A DNA stretch of 64,000 nucleotides from Microlunatus elymi (GCF_007362775.1 NZ_CP041692.1:1-64000), one strand, 5' to 3'. Counted from the stretch's first letter, positions 1 to 8,915 are shown. Made by a program: numbers and translations. Notes: generated by a model from the sequence alone, not told the origin.

Positions 1-1175
1 GGGATGGTGGTGTTGCGCTCGATGATCTTGGTCATCACGCCGCCCTTGGTCTCGATGCCCAGGCTCAGCGGGGTGACGTCGAGCAGCAGGACGTCCTTGA
101 CTTCGCCCTTCAGCACACCGGCCTGCAGGCTGGCGCCCAGCGCAACGACCTCGTCCGGATTGACGCCCTTGTTGGGCTCCTTGCCGCCGGTCAGCTCCTT
201 GACAAGATCAACAACGGCGGGCATCCGGGTCGAACCACCGACCAAGATCACGTGATCGATCTGGCCGACGCTGATCTTGGCGTCCTCGATCACGGCATGG
301 AACGGGGCGCGGGTGCGATCGAGCAGATCGTTGGTCATCCGCTGGAACTCCGAACGGGTCAGCCGCTCCTCCAGGTGCAGCGGGCCGGACTCGCCGAGAG
401 TCACGTACGGCAGGTTGATCTGGGTCTCGCTGGCCGAGGAGAGTTCGATCTTCGCCTTCTCGGCGGCTTCCTGCAGCCGCTGCCGGGCGAACTTGTCCTG
501 AGCCAGGTCGACGCCGTTCTTGTTCTTGAACTGGGTCACCAGCCACTCGACGATCCGGGCGTCCCAGTCGTCGCCACCGAGCCGGTTGTCACCCTTGGTC
601 GCCTTCACCTCGAAGACGCCGTCACCGATCTCCAGCAGGGAGACGTCGAAGGTGCCGCCACCGAGGTCGAAGACCAGGATGGTCTGCTCGCTGTCGGCCT
701 TGTCCATGCCGTAGGCGAGGGCGGCCGCGGTCGGCTCGTTGATGATCCGGTCGACGGTCAGGCCGGCGATCTCACCGGCTTCCTTGGTGGCCTGCCGCTC
801 GGCGTCGGAGAAGTACGCCGGGACGGTGATCACCGCGTTGGTGACGGTCTCACCGAGGTAGGCCTCGGCGTCCCGCTTCAGCTTCTGCAGCACGAAGGCG
901 CTGATCTGCTGCGGCTTGTAGTCCTTGTCGTCGATCTTGACATGCCAGTCGGTGCCCATGTGGCGCTTGACGGAGCGGATGGTCCGCTCGACGTTGGTTG
1001 CGGCCTGGCGCTTGGCGACTTCACCGACCAGCACCTCGCCGCCCTTGGCGAATGCGACCACCGACGGGGTCGTACGCGACCCTTCGGCGTTGGGAATGAC
1101 GGTGGGTTCTCCACCCTCGAGTACGGCGACGACCGAGTTGGTCGTGCCCAGGTCGATGCCGACTGCACGAGCCAT
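1..1175 (-). CDS. dnaK: Chaperone protein DnaK (Hsp70), 3' end outside the window
   Basis: ATP-dependent Hsp70 chaperone of the cytoplasm. The 391 visible residues begin [15 protein letters not shown], with the phosphate-1 DLGTTNS motif at residues 8-14, the phosphate-2 [13 protein letters not shown] motif, the adenosine motif [11 protein letters not shown], and the linker [13 protein letters not shown] near the window edge. So the nucleotide-binding domain is complete and only the start of the substrate-binding domain is seen. The start is set by GGAGGA nine bases before the ATG. Three HspR-type inverted repeats lie 88-190 bp upstream, so heat-shock control through HspR is likely. In actinobacteria grpE, dnaJ and hspR normally follow; they would lie outside the window. 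Confidence 0.98.
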   Translation of the reverse strand, partial: MARAVGIDLGTTNSVVAVLEGGEPTVIPNAEGSRTTPSVVAFAKGGEVLVGEVAKRQAATNVERTIRSVKRHMGTDWHVKIDDKDYKPQQISAFVLQKLKRDAEAYLGETVTNAVITVPAYFSDAERQATKEAGEIAGLTVDRIINEPTAAALAYGMDKADSEQTILVFDLGGGTFDVSLLEIGDGVFEVKATKGDNRLGGDDWDARIVEWLVTQFKNKNGVDLAQDKFARQRLQEAAEKAKIELSSASETQINLPYVTLGESGPLHLEERLTRSEFQRMTNDLLDRTRAPFHAVIEDAKISVGQIDHVILVGGSTRMPAVVDLVKELTGGKEPNKGVNPDEVVALGASLQAGVLKGEVKDVLLLDVTPLSLGIETKGGVMTKIIERNTTI

Positions 1176-1262
1176 GGTTTGTGTTCCTCCGGTTGCTTGA
1201 CGTTGGTTCTCGTTGTTTGGGTAGCCGCCATGCTCGGCGGCCAGCCTGTACAACAAGCGAGG

Positions 1263-1364
1263 GTTGAGTCTATTCCACTCAACTTGGCCCTTGAGCGAGC
1301 CGGGCTCAACTATGCCCGATGGGCGGTCCAACTTCAACCGCGAGTTGAGCCGAATCCACTCAAC
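1263..1364. promoter_or_regulatory. Three HAIR (HspR-binding) inverted repeats upstream of dnaK
   Basis: Three copies of the HspR-associated inverted repeat (family consensus CTTGAGT-N7-ACTCAAG): GTTGAGT-N7-ACTCAAC at 1263-1283, CTTGAGC-N7-GCTCAAC at 1290-1310, and GTTGAGC-N7-ACTCAAC at 1344-1364. Their centres are 27 and 54 bp apart. The position upstream of dnaK fits HspR/DnaK autorepression. Confidence 0.88.
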
Positions 1365-1424
1365 CGGATGCGCGCTCACAGCCGCAGAAGCGACTCCCGC
1401 ACCCAAAACTGGTCGGGCCGACGA

Positions 1425-1845
1425 CAGCCGCGCGCACGACCGACTCCCGCAGCCGATATTTCGCGTGCGGCGGTGGATTTCGGGTGCGGGAGTGCGCGGA
1501 CCGCGGCCGATTGGCGCGCGGCGGCCGATACCGGGTGCTGGTGTGCGCGCGGTTCCGGTGGCCCGCGGGATTCGGTGGCCTCGCTCCCGAGCCTTCGGTG
1601 GCCCCGGCGGCGACGCCGCCCCGTCGAGCCGAAATCACAGGAGCGTAGGCACCCATACGCGTACGAGAACAGCCGAAACCTCCTCGGATCCGCCGAAATG
1701 GACCGGCAGACAGCAACAGCCGCGCGCACGACCGACTCCCGCAGCCGATATTTCGCGCGCGGCGGTGGAGTTCGGGTGCGGGAGTGCCGGCCCACCGGTC
1801 TCCAGGGCAACCCGCGCGCGGCGGTGGAGTTCGGGTGCGGGACTG
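1425..1845. repeat. GC-rich interspersed repeat (family A), two full copies and one partial
   Basis: About 70-bp units at 1425-1497 and 1717-1787, and a partial unit at 1811-1845. Each full unit starts CAGCCGCGCGCACGACCGAC, carries GCCGATATTTCGCG and ends GGTGGANTTCGGGTGCGGGA. Within a unit ACTCCCGCA and TGCGGGAGT can pair. Related copies occur at 8828-8915 and 27187-27237. The 1176-1998 spacer holds no convincing gene: besides these repeats it carries the HAIR operators, one 46-bp hairpin and presumably the divergent dnaK and DoxX promoters. Confidence 0.8.
1639..1684. repeat. 46-bp SD/anti-SD hairpin repeat, copy 1
   Basis: Begins AGGAGCGT and ends AACCTCCT with GCACCCATA in the loop. It has the same length and landmarks as copies at 8679-8724 and 31848-31893. 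The stem is imperfect in this copy. Confidence 0.75.
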
Positions 1846-1998
1846 CAAGGCCACCGGGCCCAGGACGTCCTGGCGGCGTACCCGAGTTGCACGGCCCGGC
1901 GTGGGGGCCGCGTTCCGGGGCCGGAGTCGTCTAGATTCGAGGCCTTCCATCCCGACCGCCCACGCACGCATTCCGTGCTCCCCCAGGAGTGAGTTCCG

Positions 1999-2472
1999 AT
2001 GGCTCGTTTCCTCCAGATCGCCCGCGACCTGGCACTGCTGTTGGCCCGGGTCGGATTGGGGTTCGTGTTGATCATGCACGGCTGGCGGCGCTGGCAGGTG
2101 CAGGGCGTCGAGAGCCAGATCGCCTACCTGCGTCGCTTCGGCACACCGTTCGCCGATTACGCCGCCTGGGGCGGCACCCTGCTCGAGCTGATCGGCGGGG
2201 TCTTCCTGATCGTCGGTGCCCTCACCCCGTTGGTGGCTGCCGCGGTCGTGGTCGAACAGGTGTTGATCATCTCGTACACGGCCTGGTCGAACTTCTTCAT
2301 CACGCACGTCCGGGGCGACACCGTGACCTGGCAACGCGGCTACGAATACAACCTGATCATCGGGTTGCTGGCCCTGCTGCTGGTCGTCTTCGGCGGCGGT
2401 CGGATTGCGATCGATCGGCTGTTCCGCCGCAACCGCGCCGCGAACGACGAGCTCACCACCGATCAGACCTGA
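1999..2472 (+). CDS. DoxX family membrane protein
   Basis: A 157-residue integral membrane protein of the DoxX/DoxD family. It starts MARFLQIARDLALLLARVGL, with the typical HGWRR near residue 28, and has four predicted membrane segments (about 9-27, 53-75, 79-98 and 118-138). CAGGAG lies upstream of the ATG. DoxX-family proteins are membrane-associated and linked in various species to redox or thiol stress; the substrate here is unknown. It stands alone between the dnaK promoter region and a two-component system. It ends in a charged cytoplasmic tail. Confidence 0.85.
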   Translation: MARFLQIARDLALLLARVGLGFVLIMHGWRRWQVQGVESQIAYLRRFGTPFADYAAWGGTLLELIGGVFLIVGALTPLVAAAVVVEQVLIISYTAWSNFFITHVRGDTVTWQRGYEYNLIIGLLALLLVVFGGGRIAIDRLFRRNRAANDELTTDQT

Positions 2473-2594
2473 CCCGAGCTCTGCGCCGAGCGCCGGCTGA
2501 TCCGTACGACTACGGTGATCCGAAGAACGGCTTCACAGATAACCCACAGCGCGCACCCACCGGGTCCGCAGACTGTGCTGGGAGGGTGATGACC

Positions 2595-3401
2595 ATGGCG
2601 CGATCAGAGCAACTCGGGGTCTCGGCCCCGACAGGCATGTCCCGGCCCGGGACGCCGACGCGGAATTCCACCGCAGCAGCGGCCCAGGCACCGATGACCC
2701 GACCGGACGGCACCCCGATCCGGGTGCTGGCGGTCGACGACGAGCAGAGCCTGACCGAACTGCTGTCGATGGCGATGCGGTACGAGGGTTGGCAGGTCAC
2801 CACGGCCGGTTCCGGCAACGACGCGGTCCGCGCGGCCCGCGAGGTACGGCCCGACGTGATCGTGCTGGACATGATGTTGCCGGACTTCGACGGGTTGGAG
2901 GTGATGCGCAGGATCCGTACCGAGGACCCGGACGTGCCGGTGATCTTCCTGACCGCCAAGGACGCGGTCGAGGACCGGATCGGCGGGCTGACCGCCGGCG
3001 GCGACGACTACGTGACCAAGCCGTTCAGCCTGGAGGAGTTGATCGCCCGGCTGCGCGGACTGCTCCGCCGCAGCGGCGCCGGTGCCGCCCGCGACGACTC
3101 CAGCCTGGTGGTCGGCGACCTGGTGCTGAACGAGGACTCGCACGAGGTCTACCGCGCCGGTCAGGAGATCCACCTGACTGCGACCGAGTTCGAGCTGCTG
3201 CGCTATCTGATGCGTAACCCGCGCCGGGTGCTGTCCAAGGCGCAGATCCTGGACCGGGTCTGGAACTACGACTTCGGCGGTCAGGCCAACGTGGTCGAGC
3301 TCTACATCTCCTACCTGCGCAAGAAGATCGACGCCAACCGGTCACCGATGATCCACACCATGCGCGGCGCGGGCTACGTGCTGCGCCCCGCCGCCGACTG
3401 A
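2595..3401 (+). CDS. OmpR/PhoB-family response regulator
   Basis: DNA-binding response regulator of 268 residues. A Ser/Thr/Pro-rich extension of about 40 residues precedes the receiver domain (IRVLAVDDEQ, acidic pair at 48-49; phospho-acceptor D92 in VLDMMLPDFDG; K142 in VTKPF). A winged-helix output domain follows (TATEFELLRYLMRNPRRVLS, then YISYLRKKID and MRGAGYVLR). ATG 2595 is chosen because GGAGG at 2581 is correctly spaced from it; an in-frame ATG at 2589 is too close. Its partner kinase begins 12 bp downstream. Similar to MprA/TrcR-type regulators, but the exact orthologue cannot be told. The adjacent SipW cluster may be a target (inference). Confidence 0.93.
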   Translation: MARSEQLGVSAPTGMSRPGTPTRNSTAAAAQAPMTRPDGTPIRVLAVDDEQSLTELLSMAMRYEGWQVTTAGSGNDAVRAAREVRPDVIVLDMMLPDFDGLEVMRRIRTEDPDVPVIFLTAKDAVEDRIGGLTAGGDDYVTKPFSLEELIARLRGLLRRSGAGAARDDSSLVVGDLVLNEDSHEVYRAGQEIHLTATEFELLRYLMRNPRRVLSKAQILDRVWNYDFGGQANVVELYISYLRKKIDANRSPMIHTMRGAGYVLRPAAD

Positions 3402-3412
3402 GAAGTCCGTAC

Positions 3413-5098
3413 GTGACCGACGATCGTTCCACCCCGGTGTCGTCGACCGACGCGCCATCCGCCTCAGCCGCCGGTCCGGTGACACAGCAGCCGGCGCAGC
3501 AACCGCCAACACTCCCCGGCGGCCCGCCCGGCCGCCCTTCCTCCGTCGACCCGGCGCGCGCCGAGGCGGTTCCCGTGTCGGACCTGGCTGTCGTCTCGCC
3601 ACAACCCGGAGTGTTCGCCCGCGGCACGCTGGGTCGGCAACTGCTGATCCGAGTGGTGCTGATCGTCGCCGCGATCGCCGTCCTGCTCAGTGCCGCCAGC
3701 CTGTTCACCACCCAGCAGTTGATGTTGCAGAACACCGACTCGCAGCTGCAGGGGATTGTCGCTCGGTTGCGGGCACCCGACGGGACAACGGCCGACCGGT
3801 TGCTGCAGCCCGGCCAACCGCAGGGCACGCTCTATGCGATCTTCACAGGCGGCGCGACCCCCGCCGAGTCCGGGCTGCTGGTCAAGCAGCAGGGGCATGC
3901 TCCGTTGGAACGGACTTCGTTGCCGGACCAAGCGTTGTCGACCCTGTCCGACGTCCCGGTGGACGGCAACTACCACACCGTGCATCTGGGTAGCTCGCTC
4001 GGCGCCTATCGAGTGACCGCTCTGTCCGCCACGTATGGCAACACACCCAGCTCATCGGTCCCGGCCACGCTGGTGGTCGGCACCTCCCTGTCCGACGTCA
4101 ACCACATGCTGCAGCAGATCATCCGGGTCGCCGTCCCGCTGTCACTGCTGGCGATCATCGTTGCCGGACTGGCGGTCGGCATCGTGGTACGACGCAGCCT
4201 GCGGCCGCTCAATCGGGTTGCCACCACCGCCCAGCAGGTCTCCCAACTGCAGCTGGATCGCGGCGAGGTCGCGCTGGCGATGCGGGTGCCGCAGGCCGAC
4301 GCCAATCCGGCGTCCGAGGTCGGCCGGGTCGGACAGGCGCTCAATCACATGCTGGACAACGTCGATGGGGCCTTGGCCGCACGGCAGGCCAGCGAGACCA
4401 AGCTCAAGCAGTTCATCGCCGACGCCTCCCACGAGCTGCGCAATCCGCTGGCCTCGATCAGCGGCTACGCGGAGCTGACCCGGCGCGGCCGTGATCAACT
4501 TCCTGCCGACACCGCGTTCGCGCTCGGCCGGGTCGAGTCCGAGGCCCGGCGGATGTCCCGTCTGGTCGAGGATCTGCTGCTGCTGGCCCGGCTCGACTCC
4601 GGACCCAACATCGACATCGGGCCGGTCGACCTGACCGAGTTGTTGATCAATGCCGTCAGTGACGCCCGCGCGGCCGGCCAAGATCATCAGTGGATTCTCG
4701 ATCTCGACAGTGCCTCCGTCGGCGGAGATTCGATGATCATCACCGGCGATCGCTACCGGCTGCACCAGGCCGTACTGAACCTGCTGACCAACGCTCGCAC
4801 CCACACCCCCGCGGGAACCACGGTCCGCGTCGGGCTGCGCGTCGACCGGACCGACGCCTTGATCACGGTCGCCGACAACGGCCCGGGGATCCCGCAAAAG
4901 CTGCAGGGGCAGGTGTTCGAACGGTTCACCCGTGCCGACAGCAGCCGCGCCCGCACCGGCGATCCCAGCAGCGGCAGCACCGGACTCGGACTGGCCATCG
5001 TCGCCGCCGTGGTCGAGGCCCATCACGGACGAGTGGCCGTGCAGAGCGTTCCCGGCAGCACCGAGTTCAGCATCAGGCTGCCGCTGCCGCAGCGCTGA
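3413..5098 (+). CDS. Sensor histidine kinase, HAMP-HisKA-HATPase
   Basis: Membrane sensor kinase of 561 residues paired with the response regulator just upstream. A long Pro/Ser-rich cytoplasmic N-terminus (1-70) leads to membrane segment 1 (about 76-97), an extracytoplasmic sensor loop (about 100-237), membrane segment 2 (about 238-260), a HAMP linker, and the dimerisation domain with H340 in DASHELRNPLASISGYAEL. The catalytic domain follows, with LLTNARTHTP (N box), DNGPGIP (G1) and GSTGLGLAI (G2). It starts at a GTG 12 bp after the regulator stop, so the two genes are probably co-transcribed. The ligand is unknown. Confidence 0.93.
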   Translation: MTDDRSTPVSSTDAPSASAAGPVTQQPAQQPPTLPGGPPGRPSSVDPARAEAVPVSDLAVVSPQPGVFARGTLGRQLLIRVVLIVAAIAVLLSAASLFTTQQLMLQNTDSQLQGIVARLRAPDGTTADRLLQPGQPQGTLYAIFTGGATPAESGLLVKQQGHAPLERTSLPDQALSTLSDVPVDGNYHTVHLGSSLGAYRVTALSATYGNTPSSSVPATLVVGTSLSDVNHMLQQIIRVAVPLSLLAIIVAGLAVGIVVRRSLRPLNRVATTAQQVSQLQLDRGEVALAMRVPQADANPASEVGRVGQALNHMLDNVDGALAARQASETKLKQFIADASHELRNPLASISGYAELTRRGRDQLPADTAFALGRVESEARRMSRLVEDLLLLARLDSGPNIDIGPVDLTELLINAVSDARAAGQDHQWILDLDSASVGGDSMIITGDRYRLHQAVLNLLTNARTHTPAGTTVRVGLRVDRTDALITVADNGPGIPQKLQGQVFERFTRADSSRARTGDPSSGSTGLGLAIVAAVVEAHHGRVAVQSVPGSTEFSIRLPLPQR

Positions 5099-5220
5099 CG
5101 AGCTGATCATCTCCTGCACCTTCGCAGCCGTTCGCCAGTGGCCCTGGCGCTATCGGAGCCTTTCCTTATAGGGTTGCTATCAGTCTCGGGGAGTTCCTGA
5201 TCAGAGCTCGAGGACTCGCA

Positions 5221-5745
5221 ATGAAGAAGACTGCAAAGGGCGCCATTGCCGCTTCTGCCGCGGTGGTGCTGTTGGCCGGCGGCGCCGGATCGCTGGCCTA
5301 CTGGACCGACAGCGCATCGGTCGACGGCGGCACGATCAACTCCGGTCACCTGCGTCTGGTGACCGACGACACAAACACCGGTTGTACCGACTGGACCCTC
5401 GACGGCGGCGACCCGTACGTGGCCGGCACCACCGAGGTCGTTCCGGGTGACGTACTGACCAAGACCTGCGCCTTCACCCTGGAGGCGGCCGGCGACCACC
5501 TGGAGGGGACGGTCGAGGCATCGGCAGCGAATGTGACCGGCGACTTGGCCGCCGCCCTCGACGTCAACGTCAGCGGACTCACGCTGAACGGCGAGGCGGC
5601 CAGCACCTTCACCGAGGCCAACGACGGGCAGGCGCTCGGCGTCGACGTCTCCGTGACCGTCCGGCCCGAATCCGACAACACGACGATGGATGTGTCGGCC
5701 GTGTTGGACAGCATCACGGTGACGGCGACCCAGACTCACGCCTGA
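5221..5745 (+). CDS. SipW-dependent-type surface protein (TasA/camelysin-like)
   Basis: Secreted protein of 174 residues with an alternate-type signal peptide: Lys-rich start, hydrophobic segment 8-24, then LAYWTDSASVDGG at 25-37, the hallmark of substrates of SipW-type signal peptidases. The mature part is Thr/Asp/Val-rich and looks all-beta, with two cysteines (in NTGCTDW and KTCAF) and PGD near the middle, as in TasA/camelysin-like proteins that build biofilm fibres in Firmicutes. The next gene, a SipW-like peptidase, starts at the base after the stop codon. The role as a fibre or surface protein is inferred from the family. Confidence 0.8.
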   Translation: MKKTAKGAIAASAAVVLLAGGAGSLAYWTDSASVDGGTINSGHLRLVTDDTNTGCTDWTLDGGDPYVAGTTEVVPGDVLTKTCAFTLEAAGDHLEGTVEASAANVTGDLAAALDVNVSGLTLNGEAASTFTEANDGQALGVDVSVTVRPESDNTTMDVSAVLDSITVTATQTHA

Positions 5746-6360
5746 GTGTCGGCGATGAGCAAGATCACCGGCGGACTCATCAGCCGGTCGACGATGATCA
5801 GACCGTCCGTGATCATCGGCTGGGTCGGCCGCATCCTGCTCTGGATGATCATCCTCGGCTGCTTGGCGATCCTGCTGCTCACGGTGCTGATCCCTCGGCT
5901 GGCCGGCGCCACCCCGTACACGATCATGACCGGTTCGATGCGACCTGCACTGCCACCCGGGACGCTCGTGGTGGTCAGGCCGGTCCCGGTGGAACGAATC
6001 GGTGTCGGCTCGGTGATCACCTACCAGCTGAAGTCGGGACAACCCACGGTGGTGACGCACCGGGTGATCAGTCAAGGCACGAACGGCAAGGGAGAGCTGC
6101 GATTCCGGACCCAGGGAGATGCCAACGACGTCGCAGACCAGGCCTGGGTGCGGTCGGTCCAGATCCGCGGTGAGGTCTGGTACGCGCTGCCTTTCCTCGG
6201 CTACCCAGCCCAGTTGATCACCGGCCGGCAGCACCAACTGCTGGTGTATCTGCTCAGTGTCGTGTTGCTGGGTTATGCCGTCTTCATGTTCGCCTCCGCG
6301 GTCCGCGATCGCCGTAGGCCGCGCAGGTCACAGCAGCGGGAGGTGCAGAAGGCAGCATGA
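5746..6360 (+). CDS. SipW-like (ER-type) signal peptidase I
   Basis: Membrane serine peptidase of 204 residues that removes signal peptides. Membrane segment about 24-48, then the catalytic TGSMRPAL (S64), VVTHRV (H105) and RTQGDAND (D125). A histidine instead of the usual general-base lysine marks the ER/SipW class. A second membrane helix (about 167-185) is followed by an Arg-rich tail. The GTG start directly follows the stop of the surface-protein gene, and the 3' end overlaps the LPHTG protein gene by 4 bp (ATGA). So the two flanking proteins are the likely substrate and partner. Confidence 0.88.
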   Translation: MSAMSKITGGLISRSTMIRPSVIIGWVGRILLWMIILGCLAILLLTVLIPRLAGATPYTIMTGSMRPALPPGTLVVVRPVPVERIGVGSVITYQLKSGQPTVVTHRVISQGTNGKGELRFRTQGDANDVADQAWVRSVQIRGEVWYALPFLGYPAQLITGRQHQLLVYLLSVVLLGYAVFMFASAVRDRRRPRRSQQREVQKAA

Positions 6361-7013
6361 AGATCATCTGGCGCGCAGGCATCGCCTTGGCGATCACGAC
6401 CGGTCTGCTGACGGCGCTGCCGTCGGCCCCGGCGCACGCCCAGGACGAGGTGCTGCTCAGCCGTGATCGACACAGCTGGGCGCCGGGACTGGACCGGCCG
6501 CTCTTCGATCCCACGACCCACTGGGTCCCCGGCGATGTGGCTGAATCCGCCTTCTGGGTAAGGAATGCGGCCGTCACAGCGGGGACACTCGGCCTCGCGT
6601 TGAACGTTGACGCCGAAGATCGCCTGCTGAGGACCGGCATCGTCCGGATCACGGCTCGGGTCGCGGGCAGCGACTGGGTTGCACTGGTTCCCGACGGCGT
6701 GCAGCAACGGCTGGACCCGTCGCTGCCATCGGGCGCCGAGACCAAGATCATCATCCGAGTTCGTTATCGCTGGTCTGCCGACAACTCAACCCAGTACGAG
6801 CTCAGTCCGCTGAACCTCCGAGTGACGCTGACGCAATCGACAGCCACTGATCACCGACCACCGACCGGTCACGCCCATCCGCCACTTCCCCATACCGGCA
6901 ACATGATCGCCGGCTGGCTGGCCCCCGTCGGCGGACTGTTGATCGGTGTCGGCCTGGTGCTGGTGCTGGTGCGATCCCGGCGTCCACGTCGTACGGGAGG
7001 CGATCGTGGCTGA
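6357..7013 (+). CDS. LPHTG-anchored surface protein
   Basis: 218-residue exported protein. It has a classical signal peptide (cleavage likely after AHA, residue 28), an Ig/jelly-roll-like middle (HWVPGDVAESAFWVRN, typical of proteins capping TasA-like fibres), then a sortase signal: LPHTG at 177-181, a hydrophobic segment and an RSRRPRR tail. It is translationally coupled to the upstream peptidase (ATGA) and overlaps the next surface-protein gene by 8 bp. No sortase gene is visible in the window. It probably anchors or caps the fibre formed by the neighbouring SipW substrates (inference). Confidence 0.75.
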   Translation: MKIIWRAGIALAITTGLLTALPSAPAHAQDEVLLSRDRHSWAPGLDRPLFDPTTHWVPGDVAESAFWVRNAAVTAGTLGLALNVDAEDRLLRTGIVRITARVAGSDWVALVPDGVQQRLDPSLPSGAETKIIIRVRYRWSADNSTQYELSPLNLRVTLTQSTATDHRPPTGHAHPPLPHTGNMIAGWLAPVGGLLIGVGLVLVLVRSRRPRRTGGDRG

Positions 7014-7590
7014 CAAGAGACGGACTCGGCGCAGCCTGCGCTCGATGCGGATACGAGCCGCGCTCGCGTTGGGCGCCGTGGCCTGCGTCGGCGTGGCCGG
7101 CACCTACGCCTACTGGACCGACAGTGTCCCGGTCAGCGGCGTGACCATCTCCACCGGCACACTTGATCTCAAGATCAACAACGCCGATTCGCTACCGAAC
7201 TACACCGCACTGAATCTCACCGGCATGGTGCCGGGCAACTCGAGCGCGGCCGTGCTGACGGTCCGCAACGGCGGCACCGTCCCGTTGACCTACTATGCCG
7301 ATTCGACGGCCGGCGGAACCCTCGGTAGCGCGTTCACGGTCAAGATCACTGCAGACACCGCGACCGGCGGTTCCGGCAGCAGCAAGACCTGTCCCGGCAG
7401 CACCTTGACCGGCACCGGAACCAGCTTCGGCAACAACCTGATCGGATCCAGCGCCAACCCGCGATCGCTGGCCGTCAGCGGATCTGAATCGCTGTGCATA
7501 CAGGTGACACTGCCGAACTCGGCGACCTCCAGCCTGCAGGGCACCAGCAGCAACGTCACGCTGACGTTCAATGCCGAGCAGGTGCACTGA
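7006..7590 (+). CDS. Second SipW-dependent-type surface protein
   Basis: 194 residues from a GTG preceded by GGGAGG. The Arg-rich N-terminus, hydrophobic segment 18-33 and AYWTDSVPVSG at 35-45 form the alternate-type signal peptide. The mature part is Ser/Thr/Gly/Asn-rich with a camelysin-like motif (LTGMVPGNSSAAVLTVRNGG) and two cysteines. It shares the signal architecture of the 5221-5745 protein but little else, so it is a second substrate rather than a recent duplicate. It overlaps the LPHTG gene upstream by 8 bp and the fused peptidase downstream by 1 bp (TGATG). Confidence 0.8.
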   Translation: MADKRRTRRSLRSMRIRAALALGAVACVGVAGTYAYWTDSVPVSGVTISTGTLDLKINNADSLPNYTALNLTGMVPGNSSAAVLTVRNGGTVPLTYYADSTAGGTLGSAFTVKITADTATGGSGSSKTCPGSTLTGTGTSFGNNLIGSSANPRSLAVSGSESLCIQVTLPNSATSSLQGTSSNVTLTFNAEQVH

Positions 7591-8621
7591 TGCGGCGAGT
7601 CGCGTACCGCTTCGGCGATGCCGCCCTGTGGTTCGTGGCGATCATCGGCTGCTGCTGCCTCATCCTGATCTTCGCTGGTCTCGCTCTCGGCACTCATCCG
7701 TTGATCTTTCGATCGGGCTCGATGTCGCCGACGATCACCGCCGGAAGCCTCGGCGTCGCCCGCGAGGTCCCCGCCGACAAGATCGCGATCGGCGACATCG
7801 TTTCCGTTCCTGCACAGGGATCCCGGGTCACCCATCGGGTGGTGTCGGCCCACCTCACTGATGGAGTTACCGAACTCCACCTCAAGGGCGACGCCAATCA
7901 TCAACCCGATGAGCAGACCTACCGGGTCGAGGAGGTCGACCGGTTGTGGTTCGCCGTTCCTGGACTGGGGTACGTGGTTGCCTGGCTGTCCCGGCCGCCG
8001 GGGGTGTTCGTGCTCGCACTGTACGCCGCGGTGATGATCGCGATCTTGATCCGACGGCCCGGACCGCGATCGGAGGACGGCGATCGATCGGGCGACGACA
8101 GCTCGACCGGACCCGAAGAAGTTGATCATGATCGGCGGGCCGCGGGGCCACCGGCCCGACGTGTCGCCGATGTCCGTGCAGCGCGCCGCGCAACAGGGCG
8201 GATTGCTCGGCGCGCACCCGTGGCAGCGTTCGGCGTCGTACTGATCGGGATCACGACTGTGATGGCGAGACCGAGTTGGGCGGCGTTCACCGACCCGGCG
8301 CCGATCTCGGGTGCCACCCTCAGTGCGTACACGATTCCGGCCACAACCCTCAGCTGTGGCACGCTCGCGGTCGGAGCAGTCACCTTCACCTGGACGGCAG
8401 TTCCCAACGCGACCAACTACACGCTGCATTACGGATCCGGAGGCGTACAGACAGCCATCGTCTCGGGCACCAGTCGGCGAGTGACGGGCGTGATCGCCAG
8501 CGGCACCGCCTGGGTGGAGGTCAATCGCTCGTTCGGGACCGGGAGCACGACCTGGACCTCGGCCCAATCCAACCGCCGCACCTACAGCATCACTGCAGCT
8601 GTGATCGCTCTGTGCAGCTGA
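7590..8621 (+). CDS. SipW-like signal peptidase fused to a substrate-like C-terminal domain
   Basis: 343 residues. The N-terminal half is an ER/SipW-type signal peptidase: membrane segment 13-34, S44 in RSGSMSP, H82 in RVTHRVV, D101 in LKGDANH, and a second membrane helix 138-155. After a charged linker (156-205) comes RRAPVAAFGVVLIGITTVMA and then WAAFTDPAPISG (230-241). This is the same layout as an alternate-type signal peptide, and it is followed by an extracytoplasmic fibronectin-III-like domain (VTFTWTAVPNATNYTLHYG). Usual SipW-like peptidases end soon after the second helix, so the extra 190 residues are a true fusion. No frameshift or internal stop is seen. Confidence 0.82.
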   Translation: MRRVAYRFGDAALWFVAIIGCCCLILIFAGLALGTHPLIFRSGSMSPTITAGSLGVAREVPADKIAIGDIVSVPAQGSRVTHRVVSAHLTDGVTELHLKGDANHQPDEQTYRVEEVDRLWFAVPGLGYVVAWLSRPPGVFVLALYAAVMIAILIRRPGPRSEDGDRSGDDSSTGPEEVDHDRRAAGPPARRVADVRAARRATGRIARRAPVAAFGVVLIGITTVMARPSWAAFTDPAPISGATLSAYTIPATTLSCGTLAVGAVTFTWTAVPNATNYTLHYGSGGVQTAIVSGTSRRVTGVIASGTAWVEVNRSFGTGSTTWTSAQSNRRTYSITAAVIALCS

Positions 8622-8678
8622 CCGGGCCGTCGTCTCCCTCCGCCACCTGCACCCGCCGCGCCGGTGGATCGCAATCGC

Positions 8679-8724
8679 AGGAGGTTCGGCACCCATACCC
8701 GCCCCAGAAGCGCCAGAACCTCCT
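8679..8724. repeat. 46-bp SD/anti-SD hairpin repeat, copy 2
   Basis: Best-formed copy: AGGAGGTTC at the left end pairs perfectly with GAACCTCCT at the right end. The loop carries GGCACCCATACCCGCCCC. It lies just after the SipW-fusion gene. The 8622-9046 spacer otherwise holds only family-A repeat sequence and no gene I can support. Confidence 0.8.
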
Positions 8725-8827
8725 TCGATCTGCTCAGCCGAGCACAGCGCGGATCCAGGTTGAGCCGATCTGCCGGTGAGGGTGAGCGCTGATCAGCTAC
8801 CCGGCCCCGACATCGCCCGGCCCGGGA

Positions 8828-8915
8828 CAGCCGCGCGCAGAATCTTCTCCCGCTGCCGATGTTTCGGGTGCGCGGGGCGATTTCGGGTGCGCGGGGCGAG
8901 TTCGGGTGCGAGAAC
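8828..8915. repeat. Interspersed repeat family A, diverged copy
   Basis: Starts CAGCCGCGCGCAGAATC and contains three iterations of TTCGGGTGCG with GCGGGGCGA spacers. Related to the units at 1425-1845. Confidence 0.6.

Noticed and set aside
252-1934. 560-codon open frame on the + strand opposite dnaK
   Set aside because: Shadow of dnaK caused by GC-rich third positions; no ribosome site, no recognisable domain, and it runs through the HspR operators.
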